Position numbers and translations under genes: made by a program. From contig JBAWAP010000193.1 of NCBI GenBank assembly GCA_049589355.1, forward strand, positions 1 to 64,000: 64,000 bases of DNA, written 5' to 3'. The DNA is from JBAWAP01 sp049589355 (GTDB lineage Bacteria; Chloroflexota; Anaerolineae; VGOG01). A model generated the notes under the pieces. The model worked only from the letters and a program-made list of their open reading frames with translations, had not been told where the DNA came from and did not search any database. Below, one piece after another: positions 9,312-18,284 of this stretch. Within the stretch, counting starts at the first letter, position 1, and every line of letters starts with the position of its first letter.

Positions 9312-12061
9312 GTGTCATCTTTCAAGCCGGCGGCGCACTCCCCGCTGATCATCCAACCTACGTGGAACGCCAGGTGGATGGTGATGCGCTGCGAGCAGCC
9401 TTGAACGGCGATTACCTGCACATCATCGCCCCACGCCAGGTGGGCAAGACCTCACTGCTCAAGCGCCTGACTGCCCGGCTGAATGAGATGGGCTGGCGTT
9501 GCGCCTATGTGGATCTGGCCACGCTGATGGACTTCCCTAAGCCAATCTGGTACGCTGAGCTGGGCAAAGCGCTGGCTGAAAGCCTCACACCAGGCCAAAC
9601 CCCGACCATTGCCAACCAGGTTGACCTGCGCCGCTATCTGCTTCATCAGGCCTTGCCTTGGCCTGATAGCCAGCCCCGGCTCGCCCTATTCCTGGATGAA
9701 GTAGAAGGCGCCGGCAAGGCTCGGGACGCCGATGGCGCTTCCTTCTCCGATACCTTCTTCTCGATGTTCCGCGCGCTTTACAACGAGCGGGACAAGCTCC
9801 CTGGCACTCTGGTCGTATCCCTGGCTGGCGCTGTGAACCCTGGCGACTTGGTAAAAGACCCCGCAATCTCCCCCTTCAACGTCGGGCAGGAGATTGACCT
9901 GGATGATTTCACAGCGGCCGAGACACGGACACTGACCGAGCATCTTGCCAATCTGGGCCTATCGGTAGACGAGACCGTACACCAGGCCATCTACGAGTGG
10001 ACGAATGGTCACCCCTACCTCACCCAATGCATCTGCGCCGAACTCGAGACATCCACCCGCAGTGGTGACCTGACCGCTATCACACTGGACAACGTGAGGC
10101 ATATCGTTGAGCAGGTCATCCTCAACCCGGCCAACCCATTCCAGCGAGACAAGAATCTCAGACACGTGGCCAAAATGCTCAACGGCCTCTCGACGCAGGC
10201 GGCCCAACTCTGGTCACGACTGCAGGCTGGTGAATCCGTCTACATCAAAGAAGCCACCGACGACCTCTACCTGGAACTCTACCTTACTGGCGCTGTTAAG
10301 CCGCAGGTTGGCCGGCTCGTGATCCGCAACCATATCTATGCCCTCGCGTTCGGAGACCGGGAGAAGACTGAGCTGGGGCCGCTATACGAGAAATATGCAG
10401 AGCATATCTTGATTGCATTCTATCAAGTTCACCAGGATCCTCGATCTGCTGGTGTCAGGGCTCATGGATTCCCCGGGGTACTCTTGGCAGTAGAAGCTGG
10501 CATTTTCTCTATGGATGACTTTCGTGACAGAAAATATCGGACCAGTCAAAAACGCTGGGAGATCGTTGCTGCGCTGCGTGAGCTCATAGACAAGGGCTAC
10601 ATCAAGCGGACAGAAGATGAGCCAGAAGACCACAGACATCCGGATGAGTGGAATTTCCGTTTGACTCCGCGCGGGAAGGATTATGCCTACCGGCTTCTGA
10701 CCAAGGGTTGTGAAGAGCGTGGCGCAGCCACAAGGGAAGCGGGTCTAGTGAAGCCAACTCGTATCTTCATCAGTTCAACGTGGGAAGACCTGCAGCCAGA
10801 GCGCGAAGCGGTGGAGAAGGCTCTGCACCGTATGCGGGACACCGCCTTCGCCGGCATGGAGTACTTTGGCAGCCGACCTGAGACCCCGAAGGAGGTCAGC
10901 TTGGCCGAAGTAGACCGCAGCCACATCTACATCGGTATCTTCGCCCATCGTTACGGCTCTGGTATCACCGAGGCCGAGTACCGCCGGGCGCGTGGACGGA
11001 GCATCCCCTGCCTGATTTACTTCAAGGACGATAGTGTGCCTGTTCCCCCGGCCTACATAGAGCGTGATCCAGAGAAAATCACCAAACTGGAAGATCTCAA
11101 GCGTGAACTCAAAGCCAGCCACACAGTCTCACCCTTCAGCAGTCCCGATCATCTCGCCACCCAGGTTGTGACCGATCTGCACAATCTCCTGGGCAGCGCA
11201 CCGACGGTGAGAGAAAAGGAACCACCACAATGCGGACCCAAGTATCAGATCACTATCACTGATAGCCAGGGTGTGGTCATCGGCGACCAGGCACAAGTCG
11301 TCCAACAGTTTGGTACGCCGGCACCGTCCCAGTGGAGTGAGCCTGACTTACTTCGCCTTCAGCACCTGGCCGGCAACATCCGCCAGGACCTGGCCCTGCT
11401 CGAGGATTACGAGGACGCCCTGCGCTATGAAGACGATCCTCGCCGTCGGGTGAAATACCGCCGGGAGATCGAACAACTGCGCGAGTCAGCAGCCCGCTAT
11501 CAGTGGGAGTACGACGAACTACGGGCACAAGTGACCGGAGAGCCGTCGGTGGCGATGCAGGACATCGCCGCTCAGTTGCAGCACATGGACACCAAACTGG
11601 ATGTGCTCCTGAATGGCCAGACAACCCTACGGGATGACCTGACCGGCCTGCGTCAGGCCATTCTTGCCTGTTTCGACGCTGGCGAGCAGAAGGTTATTGC
11701 TACCGTGGTAGAGCAACTTGATCAGAGCCAACTGGCCACAGTGCAGGCTATGCTGGACGGCGTCGAAGCCGGGCACGTCCCGGAGAGTCAGTTGCAAGAG
11801 ACTCTGACCGCAGTGCAGGAGACATTAGCCGAGATTAAGCAACGAGGCGCTGCCTTTCCCGATCCGGCTTTGATTGACGGAGCTACGCACTTGTCGGAAG
11901 TGGTTGACGCGCCGAAGCTGGACGTTAAACATAAGTTGAAGGTCACTCTGCCGATTGTCCCGTCGATTCTCTCGTATGAGGGGGAAGTGGAACTGAAGAG
12001 CGGGCTGAATTTGGAAGCGACCTGGCAACGGTTGATGGCCAAAGTGCGGGGTGATCGATGA
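9308..12061 (+). CDS. AAA-like ATPase fused to DUF4062 and a helical signalling tail
   Basis: 917 residues, start ATG overlapping the preceding stop. Domains in order: AAA-like ATPase with Walker [10 protein letters not shown] (41-49) and Walker [10 protein letters not shown] (125-133); a winged-helix-like region around 380-470; a DUF4062 domain opening with [20 protein letters not shown] (from about 483) to about 625; the short motif [16 protein letters not shown] (646-661) shared with the 2379 gene product; a charged helical domain (about 675-740, [20 protein letters not shown]); a coiled coil; and a conserved-looking end, [21 protein letters not shown]4062 is found near the N-terminus of some NACHT/WD40 NLR-like proteins. 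It probably works with the two upstream NTPases; an effector or adaptor role is inference. Cytoplasmic, no membrane segment. Confidence 0.75.
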   Translation: MSVIFQAGGALPADHPTYVERQVDGDALRAALNGDYLHIIAPRQVGKTSLLKRLTARLNEMGWRCAYVDLATLMDFPKPIWYAELGKALAESLTPGQTPTIANQVDLRRYLLHQALPWPDSQPRLALFLDEVEGAGKARDADGASFSDTFFSMFRALYNERDKLPGTLVVSLAGAVNPGDLVKDPAISPFNVGQEIDLDDFTAAETRTLTEHLANLGLSVDETVHQAIYEWTNGHPYLTQCICAELETSTRSGDLTAITLDNVRHIVEQVILNPANPFQRDKNLRHVAKMLNGLSTQAAQLWSRLQAGESVYIKEATDDLYLELYLTGAVKPQVGRLVIRNHIYALAFGDREKTELGPLYEKYAEHILIAFYQVHQDPRSAGVRAHGFPGVLLAVEAGIFSMDDFRDRKYRTSQKRWEIVAALRELIDKGYIKRTEDEPEDHRHPDEWNFRLTPRGKDYAYRLLTKGCEERGAATREAGLVKPTRIFISSTWEDLQPEREAVEKALHRMRDTAFAGMEYFGSRPETPKEVSLAEVDRSHIYIGIFAHRYGSGITEAEYRRARGRSIPCLIYFKDDSVPVPPAYIERDPEKITKLEDLKRELKASHTVSPFSSPDHLATQVVTDLHNLLGSAPTVREKEPPQCGPKYQITITDSQGVVIGDQAQVVQQFGTPAPSQWSEPDLLRLQHLAGNIRQDLALLEDYEDALRYEDDPRRRVKYRREIEQLRESAARYQWEYDELRAQVTGEPSVAMQDIAAQLQHMDTKLDVLLNGQTTLRDDLTGLRQAILACFDAGEQKVIATVVEQLDQSQLATVQAMLDGVEAGHVPESQLQETLTAVQETLAEIKQRGAAFPDPALIDGATHLSEVVDAPKLDVKHKLKVTLPIVPSILSYEGEVELKSGLNLEATWQRLMAKVRGDR

Positions 12062-12141
12062 GTGAGCGAGACCTCCTGCCAGCCCTTCATCGGTGGCGTG
12101 TGGACGGCCAAGGGGAAGGACAGGGTGGGGATGGGTGAGGT

Positions 12142-14307
12142 ATGAAGGAGACGCTGCCTACGTCCTCTGCCTATGCTCGTTATGAAGGCGAAGTTCTGAT
12201 CATCGGCAATGTCTACCTCGAACGACGCCTGGCCGCGCGAGCCGGCGCGCCGTGCGTGACCATCTCCTTCGTGAATAAGGAGACCGGTCGGGACTACCTC
12301 CGTCCCGGCAGCCGCGAATTTTCCCTGTCGGCCAATAGCCGGGCGATGACCACCCGTGACTTTGTGTATGAGCGCGCCGAAGTCCACGAAGGCGATCCGA
12401 CCGAGACTATCGTCTACCTCCGCACTACGAGCGCCCCAATACTTGCCCTCGAAGTGCATTACCAGGCCTATTCTAACCATCCCGTCCTGCGCAAGTGGCT
12501 GGTGGTGCGAAATCATAGCCCGGAGATGGTCACTCTCTCCGACCTGGACTGGGAAGACCTGAACCTCCTGGTGGATACGCCGGCCAGCGCCGAGGTGTGG
12601 ACGGATTACTTCACCCGCCGCGAAAAGGCAGCGGCGGTGACGATGGACGACTGCGCCCTCCTGGTGAACGACGCCGAGCACGGCGAGGGCTTCATCCTGG
12701 CCACCGAGGCCCCCGGCCCCCTGAAGCGCCTGGAGGCTTATGCCCAACCCGGACGCATCGCCGCCGGCTTCAACCGCGACGACGAAACGATCTTCGAGCG
12801 CATCCTCGCCCCCGGCGAAGAGTTTCAGACCCCGGCCAGTTTCATCCTCACTTTTGCCGACCCGGTTCCCCAAGATGTCGTGGATGGCGAGTACGCCCGC
12901 TTCGTCGAGGAGCGGTTGACCATCTGCGACGTGGCCCAGGTGCCGAGCATCACCGTGAACACCTGGGTGCCGCACCTGTCCGAGTTGAGTCGCGCCCTCT
13001 TGCTGGAACAGCTCGCGCTCGCGGCGGAATTGGGGGTGGACGCGTACCAGGTGGACGACGGCTGGTACGACCGCATGGGGGACTGGAACGCCAATCTCGC
13101 CAGGTTTCCCAACGGGCTGGAGGAAATCGCCGCATACGCCCACGGGCACGGCATGAGGTTTGGGCTGTGGATGGCGGTTGCCACCGTGGACGAACGGAGC
13201 CAGGTCTTTCGAGAGCACCCGGAATGGATTGCCCGCGATCGGCATGGGCAGCCAAATCGGCACCCCATACCCGGCACAGTGACGATGTGTCTGGATAGCG
13301 GCTTTTACGACTTCATCCTGAACAAGATTGACGCGGCGATCAGCCGCTACGGGGTTGAACTGCTCAAGCTCGATCTGAGCGCGGTGCGCAACCTCTACGC
13401 GCCGGGCAGGTATCCAGGCTGTTTCGCCGCCAACCACGCCCATCGTTCGCCGCGCGAGAGCTGCGTGCGCATCATGGCCCGGCTCTTCGACCTGGTTCGC
13501 ACCCTTAAAAGCTGCCACCCACGTTGCCTGATTGATGTGAGCTACGAGCTGTACGGGGTGATGGACGGCACCGATCTGGCGTTGACGCAGGTAGCGGACC
13601 AGAACTGGTTCACCAACATCACCAGTCCTCACGAGGTCAACCTGCGGCGCGAGATCTATCAGCGTGGGCGGGTGACGCGGCCGTGGACGCTGAACTACGG
13701 CGGTGCGGTACTAAATCACCCCACCGCGCCACACTACGGGCTGTTTTCGGCCCTAACCGGGCATGGGGTCTTCTGGGGCGACTTGGCCGACCTGGACGCG
13801 GAGACGCGGGTATATTACCGGCACTGGTTCGAGTGGGTCAAGGAGCAGCGCGCCTACAGCGATTTCTATCGCTATTACCAGGTCTCCGACGTGTTCCCGG
13901 TGCCCGACGGTGTATCGAGCCGCGACTATCGCCACGCCATCCCCACGGCGCGCTACGGCGTTCGACCGCTGGGGATCCACCCACCGGCCTTTGAGCCCCT
14001 TTCGGAGCATCCCGGCGAATTCTGGGACGGTGTGGCCCGCCTCGATCCGCGGGGCGAAGGGCCGGTCTTCCTCTTCCGGCCGGCGGCGTGCCTGTCTCCG
14101 TTCTTCCAGTTGCGCATCCCCTGGGTCGAACCTACGGCGCGCTATAGGCTGACCGACGTCACGGAGCAGCGCGAACTGGGCATGTTCACCGGCGCGGAGC
14201 TGATCGAACCGGGGGTGGAGGTCAACATCGCCGAGCCATCGCACGCCAAGGTGCTGGTGTTGTGGCGAACCTGTGAACAATGCTGCTCTCAGGAGAGACT
14301 GACATGA
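12142..14307 (+). CDS. GH36-type alpha-galactosidase
   Basis: 721 residues, matching GH36 architecture: an N-terminal beta-sandwich (about 1-270), a TIM barrel with YQVDDGWY and RFGLWM strands, and a C-terminal beta domain. The probable nucleophile is Asp411 in LLKLDLS, the family K-x-D strand, and the acid/base is probably Asp478 in MDGTDLA, about 67 residues later as expected. The enzyme would release terminal alpha-galactose from oligosaccharides. There is no signal peptide, so it acts in the cytoplasm on imported sugars. It overlaps the following transporter gene by ATGA, strong evidence that the transporter brings in its substrate. The 80 bases between it and the NTPase gene hold nothing recognisable. 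Confidence 0.85.
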   Translation: MKETLPTSSAYARYEGEVLIIGNVYLERRLAARAGAPCVTISFVNKETGRDYLRPGSREFSLSANSRAMTTRDFVYERAEVHEGDPTETIVYLRTTSAPILALEVHYQAYSNHPVLRKWLVVRNHSPEMVTLSDLDWEDLNLLVDTPASAEVWTDYFTRREKAAAVTMDDCALLVNDAEHGEGFILATEAPGPLKRLEAYAQPGRIAAGFNRDDETIFERILAPGEEFQTPASFILTFADPVPQDVVDGEYARFVEERLTICDVAQVPSITVNTWVPHLSELSRALLLEQLALAAELGVDAYQVDDGWYDRMGDWNANLARFPNGLEEIAAYAHGHGMRFGLWMAVATVDERSQVFREHPEWIARDRHGQPNRHPIPGTVTMCLDSGFYDFILNKIDAAISRYGVELLKLDLSAVRNLYAPGRYPGCFAANHAHRSPRESCVRIMARLFDLVRTLKSCHPRCLIDVSYELYGVMDGTDLALTQVADQNWFTNITSPHEVNLRREIYQRGRVTRPWTLNYGGAVLNHPTAPHYGLFSALTGHGVFWGDLADLDAETRVYYRHWFEWVKEQRAYSDFYRYYQVSDVFPVPDGVSSRDYRHAIPTARYGVRPLGIHPPAFEPLSEHPGEFWDGVARLDPRGEGPVFLFRPAACLSPFFQLRIPWVEPTARYRLTDVTEQRELGMFTGAELIEPGVEVNIAEPSHAKVLVLWRTCEQCCSQERLT

Positions 14308-15779
14308 AACGCATGCGTTGGTACGATTACATCACCGTCAACCTGTTCTGGTTGGGCCTCAACGTCCGCAACACGGCCGTGGGCAGCGTTTTCATGCCCT
14401 ACCTGGTGGATACCTTCGTGCGGCCGGAGGTGAAGAACACGGCTCTGGGGATGCTGCGCACCGCCGGGTTGATCATCGCCATGCTGGTTCAGCCAGCCAT
14501 GGGCATACTTAGCGATCGCAGCACCTCGCGCTTTGGCCGGCGGCGGCCCTTCATCTTCGTCGGCGTCCTATTGGACCTGGTCTTCCTGGCCGCCATTGGC
14601 CTCTCCGGCAGTTATTGGGCGCTCTTGGTGGCCATCCTGTTGCAGCAATTCTCGGCCAACGTATCCCACGGGCCATTGCAGGGCCTGATCCCGGACCTGG
14701 TGCCAGAGGATCAGCGCGGACGCGCCTCGGCGGTAAAGGCCTTCTTTGAACTGTTGCCCCTCATCCTGGTGGGCATCACCATTGCCAAGTTGGTGGGGGC
14801 CGGGCAGCTCGGCTGGGGCATTGTGGCCACCGGCGGTGCACTACTGGTCATCATGCTGCTGACTGTGCGGCTGGTGCACGAGGAACCGCTGCAGGAAAAG
14901 CCAACCGCCTCGCTCAGGGAGCCGATGCTGCGTGTATTGGGCATCCTAGCCGGGATCGGGGTGGGCGCGGTGGCAGGCGTGGCCGGCGGCGGCCTGGTCG
15001 GCGGGCTGGCCGCATTCATCGTTTGGCCGCTGGCGGGTGCAGCAACTGCACAGATGGTTGGCGTGGGGCTGGGCGGAATGGTGGCCATGGTGGTGGCCGT
15101 GGTGGTCGGCGTTTGGGCCGGTGCTCTGACCACGCTTGGCTCCGATGCGCGCCGGGAAGCTTCGTTCACCTGGTGGGTGATCAACCGATTACTGTTCCTG
15201 GCCGCGGCTACCTCCATCCAAGGGGTTGCCCCCTTTTTCCTCATGCATGCCTTTGGCGTGAGTCGGGAAGTAGCAATCAGCATGAATGGCAGCCTGATGT
15301 TTGTGGTGGGCATCTTCACCCTGGTCGCTGCGTTGCTCAGCGGCTGGCTTGCTGATAGACTGGGGCGCAAGGGGCTGGTGGGTGTGGGTGGACTGGTGGC
15401 TGCGGGCGGCACGTTGGTGCTCCTGGGCACCATGGCCGTGCCTACCTTGCCACTCATCTACGTTGCTGGAACCATCATTGGCTTGGCGGCTGGCCTCTTC
15501 ATGACCGCCAACTGGGCCATGGGCACAGACCTGGTGCCTCCGGCGGAGGCGGGCCGCTACCTGGGTGTCTCTAACTTGGCCGGCGCGGGGGCTGGGATGG
15601 TTGGCGCTGGCATAGGGGGAGTGTTGGCCGACATCCTCAACCGCTACCAGCCGGGCCTGGGTTATTTTGTCATCTTCGCCTGCTACGCTGTGCTGTTTGT
15701 TCTGAGCACCGTCAGCCTGCTGGGAGTGCGCAGTGGAAGATCGGTAGATTGGTACATTGGTAGATTGGTAAGTTGGTAA
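14304..15779 (+). CDS. MFS/GPH-like sugar transporter
   Basis: About 491 residues with roughly twelve hydrophobic helices. The start ATG at 14304 overlaps the upstream stop and follows GGAGAG. RTAGLIIAMLVQPAMGILSD followed by RFGRRRPF is the major-facilitator loop 2-3 signature, and GPLQGLIPDLVPEDQRGRAS resembles sucrose/SLC45-type members of the GPH group. It probably imports alpha-galactosides for the adjacent GH36 enzyme. The last dozen residues (WYIGRLVSW) are encoded by the left arm of a palindromic repeat, so the native C-terminus was probably replaced when that element arrived. A Gly/Ala/Val-rich central segment near residues 210-275 is unusually repetitive for a transporter. Confidence 0.82.
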   Translation: MKRMRWYDYITVNLFWLGLNVRNTAVGSVFMPYLVDTFVRPEVKNTALGMLRTAGLIIAMLVQPAMGILSDRSTSRFGRRRPFIFVGVLLDLVFLAAIGLSGSYWALLVAILLQQFSANVSHGPLQGLIPDLVPEDQRGRASAVKAFFELLPLILVGITIAKLVGAGQLGWGIVATGGALLVIMLLTVRLVHEEPLQEKPTASLREPMLRVLGILAGIGVGAVAGVAGGGLVGGLAAFIVWPLAGAATAQMVGVGLGGMVAMVVAVVVGVWAGALTTLGSDARREASFTWWVINRLLFLAAATSIQGVAPFFLMHAFGVSREVAISMNGSLMFVVGIFTLVAALLSGWLADRLGRKGLVGVGGLVAAGGTLVLLGTMAVPTLPLIYVAGTIIGLAAGLFMTANWAMGTDLVPPAEAGRYLGVSNLAGAGAGMVGAGIGGVLADILNRYQPGLGYFVIFACYAVLFVLSTVSLLGVRSGRSVDWYIGRLVSW

Positions 15780-15835
15780 GTAAACTGGTCGAGTCTTCCC
15801 AATCTACCAATTTACCAGTTTCCCAATCTACCAAC
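15741..15835. repeat. Palindromic repeat element between convergent genes
   Basis: Left arm (15741-15789) is built from repeated GATTGGTA/ATTGGTAGATTGGTA units and right arm (15794-15834) from CCAATCTACCAA units, giving an imperfect inverted repeat of about 40 bases per arm. It supplies the last codons and stop of the + strand transporter and the last codon (TGG) and stop (TAG) of the - strand gene that ends at 15828. It may also act as a bidirectional terminator. Confidence 0.75.
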
Positions 15836-16205
15836 AGCCAGCGATAGAGTCGGCGACCGGAATCTCCAGCAGGCCAACTTCCTTGGTGTTGACAGCGATG
15901 AGGATATCGTGGCAGCCTGAGGTCAGCGGCTCTCCCACGACCTGGATGGTGGCCGTGGAGTTGAGCGGAAAGGCCACTGGCGATTGAGTGGTGATGGCTG
16001 AGGCCGCTACGTCGGTGCCGCTGCCTGACCGCACCCGGATATTCTCCAGGGCCACCTCGTAACCGTCCACCTTGAGGGAATCCAGGCCGATGATGGTGCC
16101 CGGCGCGAGGATATTCTTGAGGGTCAGCTTGAAGCCAGTGGCGGTGTTTTTGAGGCTGCCGCGCACGTAAAGCTTCTTGAGCATGAAAGAGGGAACAGCG
16201 GGCAT
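15828..16205 (-). CDS. Small conserved-looking protein of unknown function
   Basis: Read on the minus strand from the ATG whose complement is 16203-16205, preceded by AGGAGGT (complement of 16216-16222); the longer frame upstream of this start is not supported. 125 residues beginning MPAVPSFMLKKLYVRGSLKN. The sequence is rich in beta strands, with a motif series LKNTATGFKLTLKN, APGTIIGL and TATIQV that suggests a compact beta-sandwich. No signal peptide and no catalytic motif recognised. The terminal Trp and stop come from the repeat element at 15741-15835, so the original C-terminus may be lost. Convergent with the transporter at 14304. Confidence 0.65.
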   Translation of the reverse strand: MPAVPSFMLKKLYVRGSLKNTATGFKLTLKNILAPGTIIGLDSLKVDGYEVALENIRVRSGSGTDVAASAITTQSPVAFPLNSTATIQVVGEPLTSGCHDILIAVNTKEVGLLEIPVADSIAGCW

Positions 16206-16227
16206 GGGCCTTGTACCTCCTAGTATG

Positions 16228-16260
16228 CTATGCCTGTCCTGAGCGAAGTCGAAGGATTCG
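16228..16260. repeat. REP-like dispersed repeat
   Basis: Contains CCTGAGCGAAGTCGAAGGA, whose reverse complement (TCCTTCGACTTCGCTCAGG) is a dispersed intergenic repeat familiar from Chloroflexota and other environmental genomes. Recognition is from memory of the motif; no second copy is in this window. Confidence 0.45.
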
Positions 16261-16428
16261 TAGTCGGGCAAAGTATAACATGTAACCGTCTCGCTGACAA
16301 AATGCTCTGGCCGTGATTTGACAGCGGGGAAGGAATCAAGGATAATAAGGATGATCAGAATTGGATGTATCCGCAGTCCGCTTGACACTTTCGGGCAGTC
16401 GGGGCAGGATAAGTGAAGCGAAAGGGAT

Positions 16429-16464
16429 GGTGGATTCCCGACACAAAAGTTGCGGGAATCCACC
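16429..16464. repeat. Perfect 12-bp inverted repeat (hairpin)
   Basis: GGTGGATTCCCG (16429-16440) and CGGGAATCCACC (16453-16464) are exact reverse complements separated by 12 bases. There is no T-run, so it is more likely an operator, mRNA hairpin or repeat element than a terminator. Confidence 0.6.
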
Positions 16465-16612
16465 GAATGTATGCATGCCTCACGCAACGATCGTGTCGTG
16501 AAACGTAAGTTTGCCGTCACCCACCTGCAATCGAAGGTAAGTATAATTCTCTGGGGCTTTGTCAGCCGTTTTGGTTATCCCGCTATCGCATTTGACTTCT
16601 ACAGGAAAGCAC

Positions 16613-17341
16613 ATGTCTGTACCTCACGATACGTGGCTTCCAATAGTAGCCAAACTTCTTCAAGCATTTGGAATAGTATTATCCGTTGCTGGAATAGTTG
16701 GTGCTGCACGATTAGAGGAATGGGAGTTACGCATACGAACAACGATATCCCACTATCCCCACTTCAAATGGGTTTGGAATACTTATGCATCATTTGCTAG
16801 GCGACAGATAGCCCATTACCATGAGTTTTTGCGAGAGAATTTAGCAAAGGTAATTGTATCTGCAATAATTGTCATGGGATTCGTCTCTGTCATTGGAGCC
16901 TGGTTAGAATTGGAATCGTTACCCAAACCAGAACCGCGATTAGACCCCAATACAGCCAACTTCGTGGGGACCATATGCATGACGAGCATATACGGTGTCT
17001 TCTTGATCGTCCTCATCATAGCTATTTGGCAATACAGGAGTGAAACAAATAGTCTCATAGAAGCAGTATTTGGATTGGTTGGAGCCCTGGTAGTACAGCT
17101 GTTACTTCTTCTACTTCTTACGGCGAACTTAGTCCTCTTTGTAGCAGTTACAGGCGCGTTGATCATGGGTATATTGGTTGCCAGCCTAGTCACCCTCATT
17201 CTTATGCCGTTACTACTCATTACGAAAATTGGACTCTTGCCTTATCAATTCTTGGATCTGGTGTCAAGCCGATTGAAATTGCAGTCGACAGTACTACTAC
17301 TTGGCATTCTTTGCGAGCTTATAGGAGTCCTCCTTTCTTAG
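16613..17341 (+). CDS. Multi-pass membrane protein of unknown function
   Basis: About 242 residues from the ATG at 16613, preceded by AGGAAAG; an upstream TTG at 16559 would add 18 unlikely residues. Hydrophobic segments lie near residues 15-31, 80-98, 115-138, 148-205 and at the C-terminus, so about five to six helices. No transporter or enzyme motif recognised. A charged cytoplasmic loop (RRQIAHYHEFLRENLAK) lies between the first two helices. The region is AT-richer than its neighbours, which suggests later acquisition. It stands alone between a minus-strand gene and the repeat-flanked toxin-antitoxin module. Confidence 0.6.
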   Translation: MSVPHDTWLPIVAKLLQAFGIVLSVAGIVGAARLEEWELRIRTTISHYPHFKWVWNTYASFARRQIAHYHEFLRENLAKVIVSAIIVMGFVSVIGAWLELESLPKPEPRLDPNTANFVGTICMTSIYGVFLIVLIIAIWQYRSETNSLIEAVFGLVGALVVQLLLLLLLTANLVLFVAVTGALIMGILVASLVTLILMPLLLITKIGLLPYQFLDLVSSRLKLQSTVLLLGILCELIGVLLS

Positions 17342-17390
17342 AAATACTTCTGCACGGAAAGAACACTAGAAGGACGAACTAGGGCGAACG

Positions 17391-17514
17391 GCAAACACCC
17401 GCACGCCGACCACGCCACGTACACGGCTTTCTGGCGCAGGTGGTTGGCATAGTTGGACGTTGGCTTCATTCCGCGCGCGGCTTCGGGCGTGGTCGGCGTG
17501 CTACGGCGTTTGCT
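17391..17514. repeat. 124-bp palindromic repeat, copy 1 (left of toxin-antitoxin module)
   Basis: Starts GCAAACACCCGCACGCCGAC and ends with the near-inverse GGCGTGGTCGGCGTGC...GCGTTTGC, so its ends are inverted repeats. The same element recurs at 18110-18232 in the same orientation with high identity, including the central TGGTTGGCATAGTTGGA. The 48 bases before it and 74 after it hold no gene. Confidence 0.85.
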
Positions 17515-17588
17515 GAAACCTCTTTCAAAAATCGTGGCGCGTTCTCGTGCAAGTGATGGTATGACAAGATTGACGCTTGGGAGACCCA

Positions 17589-17870
17589 ATGGCATTCATC
17601 TTTCAATGGGACAAGAAGAAAGCCCGACGGAATCTCAGAGACCACAAGGTCTCGTTTGAAGAGGCATCCACCGTTTTTGGTGACACGCTCTCTCGAACGA
17701 TTGATGACCCGCTTCACTCTGAAGAGGAAGACCGCTATGTTATCATCGGACAATCGGCTCGTGGACGACTGTTAGTTGTGGTTCACACGATACGCGGAGA
17801 TGACATTCGGATTATCAGTGCGCGTGTCGCGACACCAACAGAAAGGAAGGATTATGAAGAAGGTAGTTAA
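17589..17870 (+). CDS. BrnT-family toxin
   Basis: 93 residues starting MAFIFQWDKKKARRNLRDHK; the ATG at 17589 follows GGGAG with 5-base spacing, and an upstream TTG is less likely. The sequence has the family order: F-x-W-D-x-x-K, a loop with H-x-V-S-F-E-E-A, then R-Y-V-I-I-G and a late strand ending I-I-S-A-R-x-A-T-x-x-E-R. BrnT proteins are ribonuclease-fold toxins that cleave mRNA and are neutralised by a partner antitoxin. The partner gene starts 17 bases before the toxin stop. The pair is bracketed by two copies of a palindromic repeat, pointing to mobility as a cassette. Confidence 0.85.
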   Translation: MAFIFQWDKKKARRNLRDHKVSFEEASTVFGDTLSRTIDDPLHSEEEDRYVIIGQSARGRLLVVVHTIRGDDIRIISARVATPTERKDYEEGS

Positions 17871-18078
17871 AACTCGACGTGACCCAGATATGCTGGACGA
17901 ATACGATTTCAGCAAGGGCGTGCGCGGCAAGTATGCGAAACGCTATGCCGAAGGCACAAACATTGTTGTTCTCTCGCCCGATGTCGCCGCAGTCTTTCCC
18001 GATTCAGAATCGGTCAATGAGGCACTGCGCGTCTTGGTCAAAGTCGCTCGTCAAAAAGTCAAAAACGTCCCTGCGTAA
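17854..18078 (+). CDS. Antitoxin of the BrnT-type module
   Basis: 74 residues from the ATG at 17854 (AAAGGAAGG just upstream), overlapping the toxin by 17 bases. The sequence runs MKKVVKTRRDPDMLDEYDFS, then a VRGKYAKRYAEG block and a VVLSPDVAAVFPDSESVNEA helix pair. This is the short charged antitoxin type often found downstream of BrnT-like toxins. The C-terminal part looks able to form a ribbon-helix-helix-like dimer that could bind the operon's own promoter; that regulatory role is inference from the family. Confidence 0.8.
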   Translation: MKKVVKTRRDPDMLDEYDFSKGVRGKYAKRYAEGTNIVVLSPDVAAVFPDSESVNEALRVLVKVARQKVKNVPA

Positions 18079-18109
18079 AGCAAAGAACGAATGGGGCAGA
18101 ACGGCTTCA

Positions 18110-18232
18110 GCAAACACCCACACGCCGACCACGCCACGTACGCGGCTTTCTGGCGGTGGTGGTTGGCATAGTTGGAAGGTGGTTGCATTTCGCGGGGCGC
18201 GTCGGGCGTGGTCGGCGTGCTATGGCGTTTGC
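18110..18232. repeat. 124-bp palindromic repeat, copy 2 (right of toxin-antitoxin module)
   Basis: Direct copy of the element at 17391-17514: GCAAACACCCACACGCCGAC at the start, TGGTTGGCATAGTTGGAAGG in the middle and GGCGTGGTCGGCGTGC...GCGTTTGC at the end. It begins 31 bases after the antitoxin stop and ends 52 bases before the MttB gene. Confidence 0.85.
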
Positions 18233-18284
18233 GGCCATGCCATTGCCAGGGTGATTTTTCACAAATAAGACAGGAACTTCACAA

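Larger units (their letters stand above)
16206..16612. other. Intergenic region between divergent genes with two repeat features
   Basis: No gene is seen. It holds the ribosome site of the minus-strand gene, a REP-like sequence (16228-16260) and a perfect 12-bp stem-loop (16429-16464). TATAAT at 16542-16547 could be a -10 box for the membrane-protein gene at 16613, but no good -35 is placed 16-18 bases upstream. Confidence 0.5.

Noticed and set aside
11788..13632. 614-residue minus-strand open frame over the end of the DUF4062 gene and GH36
   Set aside because: It is antisense to two well-supported genes and spans their boundary; its Arg/His/Pro/Val-rich sequence is the expected mirror of GC-rich codons and has no ribosome site.
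17391..18232. CRISPR array from the repeated blocks
   Set aside because: Only two 124-bp copies with genes between them; no regular short repeats or spacers. No CRISPR array was seen elsewhere.
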